A DNA stretch of 64,000 nt, taken from SAR86 cluster bacterium SAR86B. GTDB lineage: Bacteria; Pseudomonadota; Gammaproteobacteria; Magnimaribacterales; Magnimaribacteraceae. The notes below the pieces were generated by a model that worked only from the letters and a program-made list of their open reading frames with translations, did not search any database and was not told where the DNA came from. Shown here piece by piece: positions 1-10,169 of this stretch. Location: contig CAJJAM010000016.1 in NCBI GenBank assembly GCA_905182235.1, positions 1 through 64,000 on the forward strand, in the 5' to 3' direction. A program made the position numbers and the translations under genes. Numbering within the stretch: position 1 is the stretch's first letter; every line of letters begins with the position of its first letter.

Positions 1-693
1 ATTCTATTCACTTCTTGCACAACAGAAAGACCATACCCTTGGTTGGAAGATCTAGATGCGAATAAAGGGTACTTAGATTCAGGCAAAGACCTAATGGCAG
101 TTAAGTTTGGACTTAACTCGTTAGAAATCAAAAAAAATACAGAAAGCCGTTTATTAATTGCTGTTCATGGAAGTAACAGTCCGGGCTATGAGTGGATCTA
201 CCCTCTTAAAACTTTAGACAATGAGGATACTTTAACCTTGTTTTTTAGATGGGATGATAATGGTTGTCCTGCTCCTTCTTTTAAAATTCTGAATGAACAG
301 ATTAATCAGATCCTCGACCTAAACAACAATGTAAATGGCATAACCATAATGGGTCACAGCTATGGTGCTCTTTTGGTGTCTATGTTTTCAGAGAGCTGGT
401 CAAATGATATACCGGTTGAAATACACTCTATTGCAGGTCCTTTGGCAGGCATTTCTAATTTAAATTCCCTTTGCGACTATCAACAACCTCGGTTTATTTC
501 AACCAACTTAAGATTTTATCAATGGAGAACTCTGCAACATTTGGATGGTGCATTTAAGGACTTAGACACCGATCCTCAAATAATCAATCTTCAAGACAGC
601 ATCGTGACCAGACTACCTGAGAATTATAGAGGAGAGCGACTAGGGCATAATTGGTCTATAAGTTGGGTAGCAGATGAATTAAATCAGAGATGA
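1..693 (+). CDS. alpha/beta-hydrolase-like putative lipoprotein, 5' end cut by window edge
   Basis: LLIAVHGSN and ITIMGHSYGALLVSMF (GxSxG elbow). The track start at 43 is TTG, but the frame is open to base 1 and reads ILFTSCTTERPYPW, with a lipobox-like FTSC. Confidence 0.7.
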   Translation: MLFTSCTTERPYPWLEDLDANKGYLDSGKDLMAVKFGLNSLEIKKNTESRLLIAVHGSNSPGYEWIYPLKTLDNEDTLTLFFRWDDNGCPAPSFKILNEQINQILDLNNNVNGITIMGHSYGALLVSMFSESWSNDIPVEIHSIAGPLAGISNLNSLCDYQQPRFISTNLRFYQWRTLQHLDGAFKDLDTDPQIINLQDSIVTRLPENYRGERLGHNWSISWVADELNQR

Positions 694-1061
694 ATGCTGA
701 TCAAGCCAGGAATTACTTCCTATCTTGTCCGGAAGCCATAGAAGACTTTCCTTTTGGCAACGAAGTGCACGTTTTTAAAATCAGAAAAAAAATGTTTGGT
801 TTTTTAGCTTACAGAGAGGGTTTTGCTCGTGTAAATCTTAAATGTGACCCTGACGAAGCCATCATGCTGAGGAGAAGATTTGAATCCGTCATACCAGGCT
901 ACCATATGAATAAAACCCACTGGAATACTTTGGTCCTAGACGGAACAATACCAAATGATGAAATTGAAGTGATGATTGAGAACTCTTATGATTTGGTGGT
1001 TAATAAACTCAAGAAAGTTGACCGTCTGTCGTTGAAGATTAGGTACCAGAAAACCATTTAA
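690..1061 (+). CDS. MmcQ/YjbR family protein
   Basis: 123 aa with the YjbR-like pattern PFGNEVHVFKIRKKMFGFLA...VNLKCDP...HMNKTHWNTL. 4-nt overlap with the upstream gene. Confidence 0.8.
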   Translation: MNADQARNYFLSCPEAIEDFPFGNEVHVFKIRKKMFGFLAYREGFARVNLKCDPDEAIMLRRRFESVIPGYHMNKTHWNTLVLDGTIPNDEIEVMIENSYDLVVNKLKKVDRLSLKIRYQKTI

Positions 1062-1195
1062 ATTTAGCTTAGTTGGTAGCAACCAACTCTTAGTGTATAT
1101 TGAAGTTCAATCGTGATTTGATCCTATTGCTACGATTTAAAAGAAAAGCTAAAACGGCCTAACTACCAAGGATTTATTAAAAAATAGAGGTTGCT

Positions 1196-1696
1196 GTGAG
1201 CAAACTATATAAAATAATTACTTTTTTATTCATGCTTGGAATAAACTCAATAAATTCAATGGAAATAATAAAAATACCTGAAAATGAGATTCTAAAAAAC
1301 CCCCTCCCTCTTCCGTATGAAAGAATAGAGGTAGAACAACAATCATTGTTGGATTTTATGAATGCCAGCAAAAAAGGAAAGCAATCCATTATAATATTTG
1401 GGGCCAATTGGTGCCCCGATTGCAGAATACTCGAAGCAACTCTCCAGCTTCCAACGGTGAGTAAATATTTAAATAAAAATTTTGAAATCCTTCACGTGGA
1501 TCTAGGAAAGTACGATATCAATATGAATCTTCTTGAAGTACTGGGTATTCCTCGCCGAGAAGGTGTTCCAAGAATAGTGATCTTTGGAGAAAACGGGGTG
1601 GCTCTAAACCTAGATTCAACAGATACAATGAGAACGGCTAGAGACACCAAACAACAAGATATATTTAATTATTTCCAAAAATATAAACTAGAATAA
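1196..1696 (+). CDS. thioredoxin-family secreted protein
   Basis: N-terminal signal-like segment, IIIFGANWCPDCRILEATL active site, GTG start preceded by AGAGG. Confidence 0.8.
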   Translation: MSKLYKIITFLFMLGINSINSMEIIKIPENEILKNPLPLPYERIEVEQQSLLDFMNASKKGKQSIIIFGANWCPDCRILEATLQLPTVSKYLNKNFEILHVDLGKYDINMNLLEVLGIPRREGVPRIVIFGENGVALNLDSTDTMRTARDTKQQDIFNYFQKYKLE

Positions 1697-1772
1697 AAAA
1701 ATTCTCTTCTCATAGCATAAAAGTAAAAAAGCCATTAATATTCAACCCCTTAATGCAACTGGATAATAACTT

Positions 1773-2945
1773 ATGGATATCGAACTAAGCTCAGAAGATC
1801 TCGCATTCACAAAAGAAGTCAGAGCCTTCTTTGAAGAAAATGAAATGGCGAAAGGCGAAGATTATTTTGTCTGGAGAAATAATTGGTTCGCAAAGGCTAA
1901 AGAGAAAGGCGGATGGGACGTACCTAAATGGCCAGCGAAATTTGGCGGGCCAGGTTGGACACCGACTCAACACTACATTTGGGAACAAGAAACTGCTAAG
2001 GCAAACATACCCTTTGATATTCCTTTTGGCCTAGGAATGTTGGCTCCTATTCTCATGGGTTACGGAAATGAAGAACAACAAGAAAGGTTTTTACCGGCCA
2101 TAAGAGAAAGGACTGTAAATTGGTGTCAAGGATACTCAGAATCTGGAGCGGGATCAGACCTAGCAAACTTAAAAACTAAAGCGGTTCTCTCTGAAGACGG
2201 TACTTACTACACGGTAAATGGATCAAAGATGTGGACCACACTTGCTCATGTTGCAGATTGGATATTTTGCCTAACAAGAACAGATGACAGTGGTATTAAG
2301 CAGAAAGGCATTACTTTTCTTCTCTTTCCCATGAAGCAAGAAGGAATAGAAGTTAAACCAATAATCACTCTAGGCGGGTCACACACAGTAAACACAGTTC
2401 ACTTTACTGATGTAAAAGTTCCTGTTGAAAACAGAATTGGTGAAGAAGGCAAAGGTTGGACGTATGCAAAAGGTCTACTTGAGCATGAAAGAACAGGATT
2501 GGCTGGTCTTTCCAAGTCTTTATTCGAACTTGAAAAATTGAAAGATCAAGCAAGAACAGTGACCAGAGGTAACGGCAACTTAATGGATGATTCAGGCTAT
2601 AAAGCAAAGATAGCAGAATTAGAAATAGATTTAATGGCTACTGAATATACTGAGTTACGCAGCCTTGCTAGCGCTGCAGCTGGGGGTAAGTTAGGGCCTG
2701 AATCTTCTATCTTAAAATTAAAAGGAACTGAAATTAAACAAAGAATACAAAAACTTACAGTTGAAGCTAGTGGTATTTATTCTCCTGCTTGGGGAGATAA
2801 AAATATTGGCTTACCTTTTGCCAAAGGTGGCACAGCAGGATATCTAAACAGTAGATATTTCACAATTTATGGCGGGGCCAGCGAAGTGCAAAAAGACGTG
2901 GTTGCAAAAAAAGTGCTTGGTCTTACTAAGGGGTCATCAAAATGA
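1773..2945 (+). CDS. acyl-CoA dehydrogenase
   Basis: 390 aa; CQGYSESGAGSDLANLKT, VNGSKMWTT, YGGASEVQKDVVAKKVLGL. Confidence 0.92.
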   Translation: MDIELSSEDLAFTKEVRAFFEENEMAKGEDYFVWRNNWFAKAKEKGGWDVPKWPAKFGGPGWTPTQHYIWEQETAKANIPFDIPFGLGMLAPILMGYGNEEQQERFLPAIRERTVNWCQGYSESGAGSDLANLKTKAVLSEDGTYYTVNGSKMWTTLAHVADWIFCLTRTDDSGIKQKGITFLLFPMKQEGIEVKPIITLGGSHTVNTVHFTDVKVPVENRIGEEGKGWTYAKGLLEHERTGLAGLSKSLFELEKLKDQARTVTRGNGNLMDDSGYKAKIAELEIDLMATEYTELRSLASAAAGGKLGPESSILKLKGTEIKQRIQKLTVEASGIYSPAWGDKNIGLPFAKGGTAGYLNSRYFTIYGGASEVQKDVVAKKVLGLTKGSSK

Positions 2946-4069
2946 ACTTTGAATTATCAGAAGAACAAAAAATGATTCAACAAAGCGTTGAACGTTTTGT
3001 TCAAGATAACTATGACTTAAATACAAGAATATCTCTAAGTGCCAATGACTTTGGTTACAGCAGCGATTTTTGGAAATCTATGGCAGAACTTGGCTGGCTT
3101 GGATTGCCGTTTGATGAATCCGATGGAGGCTTTGGAGGAAATCAAATTGATGTATTGGTAATCATGGAACAGTTTGGTAAAGGTCTTGTACTGGAACCCT
3201 TCTTAGCAAGCGTAGTAATGGGTGGAGGCGCTCTAAAGAAAGGTGCTTCGGAGTCTTTAAAAAATGAAATACTCCCAGGCTTAATCGAAGGCACTAAACA
3301 ATTATCATTTGCTTATGCAGAACAACAAAGTCGCTTTGATTTAGAAGACGTGATTACTTCTGCAAGAAAAGAAGGGGATGGCTTTATATTAAATGGACAG
3401 AAGTCCATGGTGCAAAATGCAGAAACGGCTGATCATATAATTGTTGCAGCTCGAACCAGCGGCGGTCAAATAGACGAAGATGGAATTACCTTATTTTTAA
3501 TAGACACCAATTCAGAAGGGTTATCTATGGATAATTTTCCCACGGTTGATGGCCTTAGAGCTTCTGAAATAATATTAGAAAATGTATCGGTTAGTGAAGA
3601 CAGAGTAATAGGCAATATTGATGAAGGGTTTGAGATATTACAATCCGTAGCTAATGACGCGATACTTGCACTTAGCGCTGAAGCGGTTGGAGCCATGGAA
3701 GTGCTCTATAAAGACACCGTTGAGTACACTCAGCAAAGAGAGCAATTTGATCATCCTATGTCAGAATTTCAAGTTCTACAGCATCGAATGGTTGATATGT
3801 TTATGGAATATGAGCAATGTAAATCCATGCTTTACAGAGCCACAATGGAAAGTGTTCAAGACCCAAAGGCTGCTCAAAGAACCATACATGGCTTAAAGCA
3901 TCTGATTGGTAAATCTGGTCTTTTTGTTGGTGAAAATGCCGTTCAACTTCACGGAGGAATGGGCGTGACTGAAGAGCTGAGAGTGGGCCACTTCTTTAAA
4001 CGACTTCTGGTTATTGACTCAATGTTTGGGAATGCAGATCATCACCTGCAGAAGTTTACAACTTATTAA
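2942..4069 (+). CDS. acyl-CoA dehydrogenase
   Basis: 375 aa; FELSEEQKMIQQSVERFV, LNGQKSMVQNA, QLHGGMGVTEE. ATGA overlap with the preceding dehydrogenase. Confidence 0.92.
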   Translation: MNFELSEEQKMIQQSVERFVQDNYDLNTRISLSANDFGYSSDFWKSMAELGWLGLPFDESDGGFGGNQIDVLVIMEQFGKGLVLEPFLASVVMGGGALKKGASESLKNEILPGLIEGTKQLSFAYAEQQSRFDLEDVITSARKEGDGFILNGQKSMVQNAETADHIIVAARTSGGQIDEDGITLFLIDTNSEGLSMDNFPTVDGLRASEIILENVSVSEDRVIGNIDEGFEILQSVANDAILALSAEAVGAMEVLYKDTVEYTQQREQFDHPMSEFQVLQHRMVDMFMEYEQCKSMLYRATMESVQDPKAAQRTIHGLKHLIGKSGLFVGENAVQLHGGMGVTEELRVGHFFKRLLVIDSMFGNADHHLQKFTTY

Positions 4070-5154
4070 ACAAGACCCAGTTGTATTTGAGAATTACCAG
4101 TAGCCAATAGGGTTTCTTCAATAGAATAGGTTTCTAAACCTAATTCACTTTGAGCCAGAGAACAATAAGATCTCGGTGAATCGTAAGTTGTATTTGTTGG
4201 CTTACCATCTGCCATTTGCTCTCCGCCCACGACGTCTATATCAGGAAATAATTCTTTAAGTTTTGCTTGAAGCTCCCAAGTAAACATTTCTCCAGACCTG
4301 TCACTGGCCGATAAAATATACCTAGAGCCGTTCTTAGCATTCAAGCTTTCAGCTGCCAATCGATGAGCTCTTGCCGCATCTCTCACATCAACCATGTTCC
4401 ACAACATAGTGCTTGGTCTAATTTGTTTATCGTCCCAGAAACCAAAATCTTTTCCTTTCAACAATTGCAGTATGAAAAATTGCCAACTGAAAAACTGATT
4501 ATGATTCTTTGACATCAGAGGGCCAACAACATGCAAAGGATTTATTGAAACCGCTTCAAACTTTCCATCTTCTTCAGCTGCCTTGTATATCATCTTTTCG
4601 GTATTGGCTTTTGCCATTGCATAGGCTATGTCCCTGTTCTTGGAGATATTATCTTCAGTCCATGCACCTTTATAGCCATCGACATTATCGCCGCACCAAT
4701 CTTTCTCACTGAAAACATAACCTTCAGGCCTCGGATGTCCGATAGCAGCAAAAGAGCTGGTAAAAACAAAGCGCTTAACCGAATTGGATTGCTTAATGGA
4801 ATTTAGGACATGTTCATTTTCCGTGAAACAACCATCGTATACCTCTTGTGGAGTCTCGCGATTAAAGCCAACCGTAGCTCCGGCGTGAATGACGGCCGAA
4901 CAACCAGAAAATGCCTTGTCATAACTCCCCTTCTTGAATAAGTCTCCTTCATACAACTCAACAGCACCACTCAATCCCCTCTTATTCATCTCATAAAGGT
5001 GGTCCGTCTTAATGGCACTACTTGCATCCCTCACGCATGCATTAACCGCATAACCCTGCTCAACTAAATCTTCTACAATTCTTGAGCCAATGTATCCACT
5101 AGCTCCTGTTACAGCGACAGGACCATCTTCTATTTTTATTTTTGTCTTACTCAT
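4066..5154 (-). CDS. NAD-dependent epimerase/dehydratase (dihydroflavonol-reductase-like extended SDR)
   Basis: VAVTGASGYIGSRIVEDLVEQGY (Rossmann), VFTSSFAAIG, YAMAKANTEK (YxxxK). Confidence 0.88.
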   Translation of the reverse strand: MSKTKIKIEDGPVAVTGASGYIGSRIVEDLVEQGYAVNACVRDASSAIKTDHLYEMNKRGLSGAVELYEGDLFKKGSYDKAFSGCSAVIHAGATVGFNRETPQEVYDGCFTENEHVLNSIKQSNSVKRFVFTSSFAAIGHPRPEGYVFSEKDWCGDNVDGYKGAWTEDNISKNRDIAYAMAKANTEKMIYKAAEEDGKFEAVSINPLHVVGPLMSKNHNQFFSWQFFILQLLKGKDFGFWDDKQIRPSTMLWNMVDVRDAARAHRLAAESLNAKNGSRYILSASDRSGEMFTWELQAKLKELFPDIDVVGGEQMADGKPTNTTYDSPRSYCSLAQSELGLETYSIEETLLATGNSQIQLGLV

Positions 5155-5170
5155 AAAATACCCATATTTT

Positions 5171-5692
5171 TTATTCTAAAATTGAACCTGACCAGTGAAT
5201 TTTCTTAACGTCTCTTTCTTCAGGTGTAAGAATTTTAATTCCATATTCTTCTCTAAGCGAAGTGACACTGATTTCCATCAGCTCATTTAGGCAAACAAAA
5301 GGCCATTTTTTTTTCTTGGACCTAAGATTACGTAAAACCTGAAAAAAAGGAATAATTGACCTAATTGTTAACATTACCATATTTATTAAACCCACTTCCT
5401 TCAATATATCTTTAGTAAAGTCTGATACTTCTTCTCTGCCGTTGTAAGCCATAATTTCTTTCCAAGTATAAGTCGCTCCGAATAAGACCCAGAAATTTAA
5501 CATCTGTTCCTCTTCAAGAGAAGTATCAAGCCCATAGATAACATGGGTTGCATCGTGACTTAAAATTGTTAGAGAGCCCTCTTGATCGTCTAGAACTTTT
5601 TTTCCATTTTTCATTAGGTATGCTCTGTAGTGCTCTACACCTTCTTTCAATGTAAGAGAACATTCTTGGTTTTGAAAATCGAGCATCTGCAT
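5171..5692 (-). CDS. Coq4-like protein (putative HDxxH-x11-E metal motif)
   Basis: ILSHDATHVIYGLDTSLEEEQML fits HDxxH-(x)11-E exactly; 173 aa. Confidence 0.6.
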   Translation of the reverse strand: MQMLDFQNQECSLTLKEGVEHYRAYLMKNGKKVLDDQEGSLTILSHDATHVIYGLDTSLEEEQMLNFWVLFGATYTWKEIMAYNGREEVSDFTKDILKEVGLINMVMLTIRSIIPFFQVLRNLRSKKKKWPFVCLNELMEISVTSLREEYGIKILTPEERDVKKIHWSGSILE

Positions 5693-5768
5693 AAAAGTGT
5701 TTTTTGTATATTATTATAATTAAGAGCTATAGTGAAATTATCACAGGTATAACTAATGTGGAAAGAAT

Positions 5769-8021
5769 ATGACAAAAAATAAACTCTTTATTCCTGGCTT
5801 GAGTTTACTGCTCACACTGCTTTTATTTGTGTTTCAATTTTATTCTCTGCAGTCACCAGAAGCTAAGCCAACATCTTCACCAGAAGATGAATTCTCTGGA
5901 GTCAGAGCTTACCAAATATTAGAAACTCTACTATCTGAAAATAAACCCCATCCTGTTGGCTCTAAACTTAACAAAGAAGTAAAAAAGAGGATCATTGTTG
6001 AGCTTAATAAGCTTGGGGTCTCTTTTGAAGAACAGCGAACATGGGCTTGTGGATCAAGATTCAATAATTGCGCCCCTGTTGAAAATATCATAGCCACCAT
6101 CCCGGGTTCAAACAAAGACTCTGTCATTGCTCTCATGGCTCACTATGATTCCGTAGAAATGGCACCCGGAGCCGGAGATGACGGTGCTGCAGTAGCAGCC
6201 ATCCTAGAAACCACCAGAGCACTTGTCCTGGATGCTCCTTTCAAGAACTCTGTAATGCTCATTTTTACAGACGGAGAAGAAGCAGGTTTACTCGGTGCTG
6301 AAGCATTTTTCAAGCAACACCCTTTAGCTAAAACAATTGATCTATTATTAAATTTTGAAGGCAGCGGCACCAAAGGCGGCAGCATGATATTAAGAACAAC
6401 CGAAGCCAATGAATTGTTGATTAAAGCCTATTCCGAATCATCAAAAAGTCCTTACGGGTTTTCTTTTGTTAAAGAGATATTTAAGAGAATGCCCAATGAC
6501 ACAGACTTTAGCGTTGTAATGCGAGCAGGCGTTGATGGCATGGATTTTGCTTTTGCAGGTGAGAGGAATCACTACCACTCGCCCAATGACAACTTAGAAA
6601 ATATAGACCTTGGAACCATCCAACACCACGGCGAAAATATGTTGCCGTTAACCAGAACGCTGGCTGACATGGACATTGATGAACTGGGGAGTAACGTTGT
6701 CTACGGGGGTTCAATCTATGGAATGTGGAGCCATTGGGCTTCTTCAAATAGCTATTTCCTAATTCTTTTAAGTATCCTTTTAATTAGCCTGGGTGTTTTT
6801 AAACTAAAGCCTTCAATCAAAGGGGCTTCTCTTGGCTTCTTTTTTTCTCCTGTAATACTTGTAAGCACTGTCTTGTTTGGTTTTTTTGGGTTTAAGCTTG
6901 TTGATCTAATATCAGGAACCGTTATTAGCTGGCCAGGCATAGATCTTCCGTATAGATTGCTTTTGCTGTCTTCTACTTCACTGGGAGCCTTGATCGTTAT
7001 CAATTTAATAAACCGTCTTGTTAATCAAAATGATCAGATTATTGGAGTTTGGATTTTCTGGTGGGCCTTATCATTCGTATGTTTAGTTCTCTTACCTGAT
7101 GCTGCGAATCTGTTAATCATTCCTACCTTAATGGCAGGAATTTTCTTAAGTATTGCTGCATTCGTAAGAACAGATTTGAAACCTTTTGTCTTCCTTGGTA
7201 CGTTAGTATTTGCCGTTCCTTCAACCCTAGGCCTAATTTATAGCCTAGAACAAAGCCAAGGCTATAGACTTATTGTTGCCGTGCTTCCCCTCATTGGTTT
7301 ATACGCAATTGCCTTAAGCCCCCTTTTGCATGGTGTAAATCTAAAAAAAGGAATGATTGTTTCTCTTACTGGAATAATAATTTCGCTATCAATAGTTGCT
7401 TACAAGCCTCTCTATACGGAATGGCGTCCTCAACACGTCAATATTAATTATATTGAAAATTTAGACTCAGGCACAGCCACCTACAACCTTCAGAGTCAAA
7501 ACCCCATTAGTGAGAACTTAAAGTCATCAATGGATTTTCAAGGGAACAGAAAAGCCTTATTGCCTTACACCAACAGGACTTCGAATAATTGGGCAGAAAC
7601 GATACCAACCAATTGGCAACAGCCTGATTTTAAAATATTAAATGAATCCATTGAAAACAATCAACGAGAAATAGAAATTGAAATAAGGAGTTTGCGTGCC
7701 GCGGATAAATTGCTTCTCGCAGTCCCTGCTAATTCTCAACTAAGAAAATTTAAATTGAATGAGATTGAGTATGAAGCGGTACTTAGCAGATATTTTTCAG
7801 ATGATTTCTTTGCCATTAGATTGGTGGGAATCTATGAAAAGCCTATAGTCTTAACATTAACTTTTGACTCAACCGCTCTAATAACGGGGGCATATTTAGC
7901 TGACATTAGCACTGAATTACCGGCCAACGCTGAGAAGATACTTAAAAACAGAACTAAATTGAGCGTTCCATCAGGGCATGGCGGAGACACTGCAACCTTG
8001 TTCAGAAGCATATCTTTTTAA
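5769..8021 (+). CDS. M28-family membrane metallopeptidase with C-terminal multi-TM region
   Basis: AHYDSVEMAPGAGDDGAAVAAILE, IFTDGEEAGLLGAEAF, PNDTDF, NHYHSPNDN; hydrophobic helices after about residue 320. Confidence 0.88.
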   Translation: MTKNKLFIPGLSLLLTLLLFVFQFYSLQSPEAKPTSSPEDEFSGVRAYQILETLLSENKPHPVGSKLNKEVKKRIIVELNKLGVSFEEQRTWACGSRFNNCAPVENIIATIPGSNKDSVIALMAHYDSVEMAPGAGDDGAAVAAILETTRALVLDAPFKNSVMLIFTDGEEAGLLGAEAFFKQHPLAKTIDLLLNFEGSGTKGGSMILRTTEANELLIKAYSESSKSPYGFSFVKEIFKRMPNDTDFSVVMRAGVDGMDFAFAGERNHYHSPNDNLENIDLGTIQHHGENMLPLTRTLADMDIDELGSNVVYGGSIYGMWSHWASSNSYFLILLSILLISLGVFKLKPSIKGASLGFFFSPVILVSTVLFGFFGFKLVDLISGTVISWPGIDLPYRLLLLSSTSLGALIVINLINRLVNQNDQIIGVWIFWWALSFVCLVLLPDAANLLIIPTLMAGIFLSIAAFVRTDLKPFVFLGTLVFAVPSTLGLIYSLEQSQGYRLIVAVLPLIGLYAIALSPLLHGVNLKKGMIVSLTGIIISLSIVAYKPLYTEWRPQHVNINYIENLDSGTATYNLQSQNPISENLKSSMDFQGNRKALLPYTNRTSNNWAETIPTNWQQPDFKILNESIENNQREIEIEIRSLRAADKLLLAVPANSQLRKFKLNEIEYEAVLSRYFSDDFFAIRLVGIYEKPIVLTLTFDSTALITGAYLADISTELPANAEKILKNRTKLSVPSGHGGDTATLFRSISF

Positions 8022-8062
8022 TCTTCTTTTAAATCAGTATAGTAAGAAAAAGGAAATTTATT

Positions 8063-9451
8063 ATGGACAGGTTATGTAAAAAAAGTGCAACCGAATTGGC
8101 AGAGTTAGTTCGTTCAAAAGAAGCCTCAAGCAAGGAAATAGTTGAAGCCCATTTCAATAGAATAAAAGAGGTGAATCCTGACATTAATGCAATCACTCTG
8201 ACCTTAGAAGAATCAGCCCTTAAGCTCGCAGATCAAGCAGACTCTGCTAGTGAAGAAGATAGAAAGAGACCCTTTCACGGAGTCCCTTTTACAATAAAAG
8301 AGAACATAGATTTTATGGGAACTCCCACAACCAATGGAATTCCTCTTTTAGCTGAATCCATGCCCCCAAGAAACGCACCCATAGTAGACCGCATGCTTGG
8401 AGCAGGAGCAATACCAATCGGCAGAACAAATCTACCTGAGATGGGCATGCGTCTTGACACTGACAATCCATTGAGAGGAAGAACATTCAATCCTTGGAAT
8501 AAAGCACTGACGCCTGGCGGCTCCAGTGGCGGAGAGGCAGCTTCGATAGCTACAGGAATGAGTCCTTTTGGTTTAGGTAATGACATCGGAGGCTCTTTAA
8601 GAAATCCAGCTTACTGTTGCGGGATTGCCTCACTCAATCCTTCTATCGGCCGTATTCCTTTTGTAAATTCAATAGAAGGCTTTATAGACATGGGAATTTC
8701 TGGTGCTTTTTTATCCGATGGCCCCATGGCAAGATCGGTTGAAGATTTAAGAACCGGTTTATCAATAATGGCTGGAAGGCATATTGATGATCCTCAGTCA
8801 GTGAACACTCCATTATCAGGACCGATTCCTAAAAAACCCAAAGCGGCATTGGTAAAAGAAATTGCTAATTTTAATCTCCCAGATGCAACCAAAAGAGAGA
8901 TAGACAGAGCAGGATCTATACTGTCCAACAACGGATGGTCAATTGAAGAAGTTGAAGCACCGGAAGTTGAAAGAGTCTATGAGATTTGGGGAACCGTTTT
9001 AAACAGTGGAATGCTTGATGCAATGCCTGAAGAGGTATTCAAACCTGAAACCGCAGCTTACTTACATCGTTTTGCTGAACCTTTCTTATCCAATGATCTG
9101 AACCTGGATCAAGCTTTAATAGAAAGGAGAAGACTCAGACGTCTTTGGTCTGCTTTTTTAACCGATTATCAAGTGTGCATAGGACCAACTTGGGCAAATC
9201 TACCTTGGCCAATTGATACTGATCTTGATCCTGAAAAGGGTATTGAAGTCCTGAGGCAAAGTTTTGCCTTTATCGCGCCTGGAAACTGTCTTGGCCTTCC
9301 TTCCGTTGCACTGCCCATGGGAGTATCAGACGGACTGCCTACTGGCATCCAAATCTACTCTGAATTGTACAGAGAAGATCTCTGCCTTTTAGCCGCTGAA
9401 TTGATTGAAAGAGACACGGTTTGCCCCACCCCCATTGACCCTGTAAGTTGA
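8063..9451 (+). CDS. amidase (amidase signature family)
   Basis: GVPFTIKENIDFMG...LTPGGSSGGEAASIATGMSPFGLGNDIGGSLRNPA. Confidence 0.92.
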   Translation: MDRLCKKSATELAELVRSKEASSKEIVEAHFNRIKEVNPDINAITLTLEESALKLADQADSASEEDRKRPFHGVPFTIKENIDFMGTPTTNGIPLLAESMPPRNAPIVDRMLGAGAIPIGRTNLPEMGMRLDTDNPLRGRTFNPWNKALTPGGSSGGEAASIATGMSPFGLGNDIGGSLRNPAYCCGIASLNPSIGRIPFVNSIEGFIDMGISGAFLSDGPMARSVEDLRTGLSIMAGRHIDDPQSVNTPLSGPIPKKPKAALVKEIANFNLPDATKREIDRAGSILSNNGWSIEEVEAPEVERVYEIWGTVLNSGMLDAMPEEVFKPETAAYLHRFAEPFLSNDLNLDQALIERRRLRRLWSAFLTDYQVCIGPTWANLPWPIDTDLDPEKGIEVLRQSFAFIAPGNCLGLPSVALPMGVSDGLPTGIQIYSELYREDLCLLAAELIERDTVCPTPIDPVS

Positions 9452-9482
9452 TTACATAAAGAAAACCCTCTAAAGGCTCAAT

Positions 9483-10169
9483 CTACATGAGCTCAAATAG
9501 AATTATTTCTAAATCTGCATCATTCATGTTCTTGCCAGAATGGGTCACTTCTTCTCTCCAATTTACACTTCCAGCTTTTAAATTAACTTCGGATACATCT
9601 CCATCAATTGAAGTATGCATGGTTTTTTGATCCGTTAATGATACAGTCACTCCAGCTCCATGAGAGTGCATCGGGGATCCGCCGCCCACCGGTGCTTTTG
9701 ATCTTATAACCCTTATCCCATGCTCTTCCATCTCCACTTTACTGTTCATAGAATCTATTAAAATTGAGTTGGGGATATCTGATCCTATAGAAGGATATTT
9801 CTGTTTCACCTCCACAAAGATTAATTCTTCAAAGCCTTTAGAGATACTAAGAACAGAATGAGTCTCGCCGCCATCGGATAAAATGTCACCTGCAAAGTTC
9901 TCTGGTCTGGTTTCAGCATTACCATCTACATCAGTAAATATACCTTGACCGCCGGTTAAAGTTACTCCTACTAGAGGCTTATGGGAGTGCATTGCAGATG
10001 ATTCTCCAGGATTATATGTTACCCTTATAACTCTTACGTATTCGTTCTCGAACTCCACCTTGTAATGCTCCGAAGCAGCATCAATAGCATGTCCTATTGT
10101 TGCTTGAGTGTCTTGGTTACAACCAGCAATAAAAAATGCCATCGATATAAAAACTAGCAATCTATTCAT
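9483..10169 (-). CDS. cupin-domain lipoprotein with two tandem cupin-like repeats
   Basis: MNRLLVFISMAFFIAGCNQ lipobox; SAMHSHKPLVGVTL and SPMHSHGAGVTVSL repeats. Confidence 0.7.
   Translation of the reverse strand: MNRLLVFISMAFFIAGCNQDTQATIGHAIDAASEHYKVEFENEYVRVIRVTYNPGESSAMHSHKPLVGVTLTGGQGIFTDVDGNAETRPENFAGDILSDGGETHSVLSISKGFEELIFVEVKQKYPSIGSDIPNSILIDSMNSKVEMEEHGIRVIRSKAPVGGGSPMHSHGAGVTVSLTDQKTMHTSIDGDVSEVNLKAGSVNWREEVTHSGKNMNDADLEIILFELM

Noticed and set aside
1071-1088. Hairpin AGTTGGT-AGCA-ACCAACT after the MmcQ/YjbR gene
   Set aside because: Modest 7-bp stem with no T tract; could be a weak terminator but not supportable as more.
8275-8586. 103-aa minus-strand ORF opposite the amidase
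   Set aside because: Shadow of the Gly/Ser-rich amidase signature on the other strand; no independent start signal or family.
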